DNA of 43,980 nucleotides. Origin: Candidatus Bathyarchaeota archaeon. GTDB lineage: Archaea > Thermoproteota > Bathyarchaeia > Bathyarchaeales > Bathycorpusculaceae. The first letter of the stretch is position 1; each line of letters begins with the position of its first letter. A program made the translations under genes and the position numbers. The DNA is taken from the NCBI GenBank assembly GCA_017883615.1, contig JADGNF010000035.1:1-43980 (forward strand). Reading direction: 5' to 3'. The notes under the pieces were generated by a model that was not told the DNA's origin, made no database searches, and worked only from the letters and a program-made list of their open reading frames with translations. This document shows positions 42,474 through 43,980 of this stretch, piece by piece.

Positions 42474-42511
42474 ATAAAGCTTTAAGACCAAACGTTGCAA
42501 ATAAAGCTTTA
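42474..42511. promoter_or_regulatory. Crossed divergent promoters with paired TAAAGCTTTA boxes
   Basis: ATAAAGCTTTA occurs at 42474-42484 and 42501-42511, each containing the perfect palindrome TAAAGCTTTA. Because each box is the wrong distance from its nearest gene but 39-52 bp from the farther one, the left box probably serves the rightward membrane-protein gene (start 42523) and the right box the leftward FtsZ-fold gene (start 42459). Confidence 0.5.
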
Positions 42512-42522
42512 GACGATGCACG

Positions 42523-43980
42523 TTGGCCTCAGAGAAGAAACGGTTTAGAGATCATTTCAAGTTAGGAAAATCCAAAGAGCCTAAGGAACCTCAGGAATCC
42601 AAAGCTGAACCAGACCAATCGACGCCGCTAAAGAAGCAGCGCAAGTCTTACTTAGACTCCCTTAGGGACGTTACTGTTGGGTCCTACGAGAAACGCATGC
42701 AGAAGGAAAACAAAGACTTAGCCAACGAGGGTAGAGGGGCTCGAATCGCAGCGTTTGTTTTGACTTTAATAAGCATGGCGCTTGTTATGTCGTTAATTCC
42801 CTTTTTACCGCAGCCTTTACCGATTTTGGTAGCTGTATTGATTGCGTTTGCGGTTTACTTTAGCCCTGCGGTTGGCATGTCTGTGGGTTCTCTTTTCATC
42901 GTTTTTAGCATTCTGTATCAATTGTCCCTAGTTGATTTCATCGCAATGCTCGGTTCAACTATGGTTCGTGTGTTGTTCATTTCATTGTTAATTTTCTTCT
43001 TTGTGGCGCTTGCCATTCGTTTCCGAACTTACGAAAACGCTATAGGAATAAACCTGGGCATAATCGCAGCTGTACTGTTGTTTTCCAATTTCACCTTCTT
43101 TATGGCAATTCCGCTGCTTTTGACCGTGGCGATTCTTTTCAAGAGAACGCAGGCGGGATTGGCTTTCGGTTATTATCTAATGATTTCCGTGCCGATTATG
43201 GTGATGCAGTACTTCACTCACATCCTGACGATAACCCGCACGGATTTCTGGAATGACCCAACAGCTGTTACTCCAATCTATACTTCCTTATCCTCAGCTT
43301 TTACGAGTGCACAAACCGGGGTTGCCCATTTCAAACTATTTGATTTATCGCAGACGCTAGTATCGATTGGCAACAATGTCATTGAGGTACCGCCTGTTCA
43401 ATCTCACACTGTTCTACAGGCAGCGAACCAGTACGTTAACTCGTTCCCGGGTGTGGTTTTACTTATTGTGATTGTTGGGGGTTTCGTTTGGGCTATTTCA
43501 TTTATTTTGCCTTGGCTTACAAGTAACCTTAATTTGAGAAAGGGTGGAGTCGTTTCCCCGATTTTAGCTGCTGCGGGCTTAACTGCGTTGTTTTTCTTGT
43601 TAGCGTCTTTTCTTCAGGGTCCGCTGTCCTTTTCGATGAAAGTTAGCTCTACAAACATGGTGCTTGGGGTTTTGTCTTCGTTCGCTTTTACAATTCCACT
43701 TGCCATGCTTAACTTTGCGCCTAAAAGGCGCGAGGAAACCGAAGAAAATGTCGGGACAATAACAAGCAAAGTTGAAGGTCTAATGACGAAGGTATCAGCT
43801 TTTGAAGATACAATGGGAAAAGTCAAAGGCCATGTGCCGGTAGATGTACGTGATTCGGAAATCAGGTTGAACTTGATCAAAGATCGACTCGCTGCCTTTC
43901 TGGGTCAAGTGCAGGATCAAAGGCTCAGTCTACCTGAGACTGTTAGGATGCTTGAAGAGTTGAAAGTTAATTTGGGCCAA
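42523..43980 (+). CDS. Polytopic membrane protein with cytoplasmic coiled-coil C-terminus (runs off window)
   Basis: The frame is open for 486 codons to the window end, from a TTG at 42523 (the nearest upstream stop is TAA at 42502). Residues 1-72 are charged and cytoplasmic (KKRFRDHFKLGKSKEPKEP). About six to seven membrane segments (76-232) follow, then an outer loop of about 75 residues (235-308) and about three more segments (310-397). A cytoplasmic, heptad-like region (400-486+) has KVEGLMTKVSAFEDTMGKV and RLNLIKDRLAAFLGQVQDQ. No transporter motif is recognised. The C-terminal part resembles in style the cytoplasmic tail of the protein at 37664, so both may contact the tubulin-like filament (inference). 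It is divergent from the degenerate FtsZ-fold gene. Confidence 0.75.
   Translation, partial: MASEKKRFRDHFKLGKSKEPKEPQESKAEPDQSTPLKKQRKSYLDSLRDVTVGSYEKRMQKENKDLANEGRGARIAAFVLTLISMALVMSLIPFLPQPLPILVAVLIAFAVYFSPAVGMSVGSLFIVFSILYQLSLVDFIAMLGSTMVRVLFISLLIFFFVALAIRFRTYENAIGINLGIIAAVLLFSNFTFFMAIPLLLTVAILFKRTQAGLAFGYYLMISVPIMVMQYFTHILTITRTDFWNDPTAVTPIYTSLSSAFTSAQTGVAHFKLFDLSQTLVSIGNNVIEVPPVQSHTVLQAANQYVNSFPGVVLLIVIVGGFVWAISFILPWLTSNLNLRKGGVVSPILAAAGLTALFFLLASFLQGPLSFSMKVSSTNMVLGVLSSFAFTIPLAMLNFAPKRREETEENVGTITSKVEGLMTKVSAFEDTMGKVKGHVPVDVRDSEIRLNLIKDRLAAFLGQVQDQRLSLPETVRMLEELKVNLGQ

Noticed and set aside
1-43980. CRISPR arrays, insertion sequences, integrases or rRNA
   Set aside because: I looked for regularly spaced repeats, transposase or integrase motifs and rRNA-like sequence and saw none; the only sizeable repeat is the two-copy element at 6.7-7.2 kb.

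Overview
The window is archaeal chromosome. Supporting evidence: archaeal TATA boxes 20-35 bp upstream of starts, frequent GTG/TTG starts, archaeal-type Trm1 and THEP1 NTPase, HdrBC with an Mvh-type [NiFe] hydrogenase, tungsten aldehyde:ferredoxin oxidoreductases (AOR), ADP-forming acyl-CoA synthetase, VapBC and an intron-less tRNA-Met without encoded CCA. The combination suggests a mesophilic anaerobe of the Bathyarchaeia/TACK kind (inference; there is no rRNA here to place it).

Layout. 1-5.1 kb: a DRE-TIM carboxyltransferase, a radical SAM protein, a TspO-like membrane protein and a ketol-acid reductoisomerase of fungal/Bacteroidetes type. 5.1-10.6 kb: an ArsB-like transporter, two copies of a ~150-bp element that looks like a structured RNA, a DrrAB-type ABC exporter, a VapBC pair with a clear box-array operator, and a TMEM175-family channel gene broken by one TGA. 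10.6-15.5 kb: THEP1, Trm1, ProC, two HAD phosphatases and small unknown genes, including a 57-residue Cys-rich protein. 16-19 kb: an ADP-forming acyl-CoA synthetase fused to a GNAT acetyltransferase.

19-32.4 kb is an energy-metabolism block: an overlapping hdrC-hdrB-mvhG-mvhA operon without hdrA or mvhD, a P-type ATPase, a hydrogenase maturation protease, then two AOR plus four-cluster ferredoxin modules around a MoaD-like sulfur carrier. This would tie aldehyde/acid and ferredoxin chemistry to H2 and heterodisulfide-type electron carriers, with ATP made from acyl-CoA by the synthetase. 32.5-34.8 kb holds two decayed genes (a zinc-ribbon membrane protein and a WrbA-like flavodoxin), a proline peptidase and tRNA-Met.

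36-44 kb is the most novel part. A roughly 897-residue FtsZ/tubulin-superfamily GTPase keeps its nucleotide loops and T7 catalytic loop, but a largely helical insert of about 430 residues separates its GTPase domain from its C-terminal domain. Its start appears to be ACG. Convergent with it, 3 bp away, is a 375-residue protein that looks like a degenerate FtsZ-fold partner without the glycine loop. Around them lie a signal-anchored protein with a cytoplasmic coiled-coil tail, a possible PH-like protein, a two-TM peptide and a large polytopic membrane protein with a cytoplasmic coiled coil running off the window. I read this as a candidate membrane-linked cytoskeletal or membrane-remodelling system.
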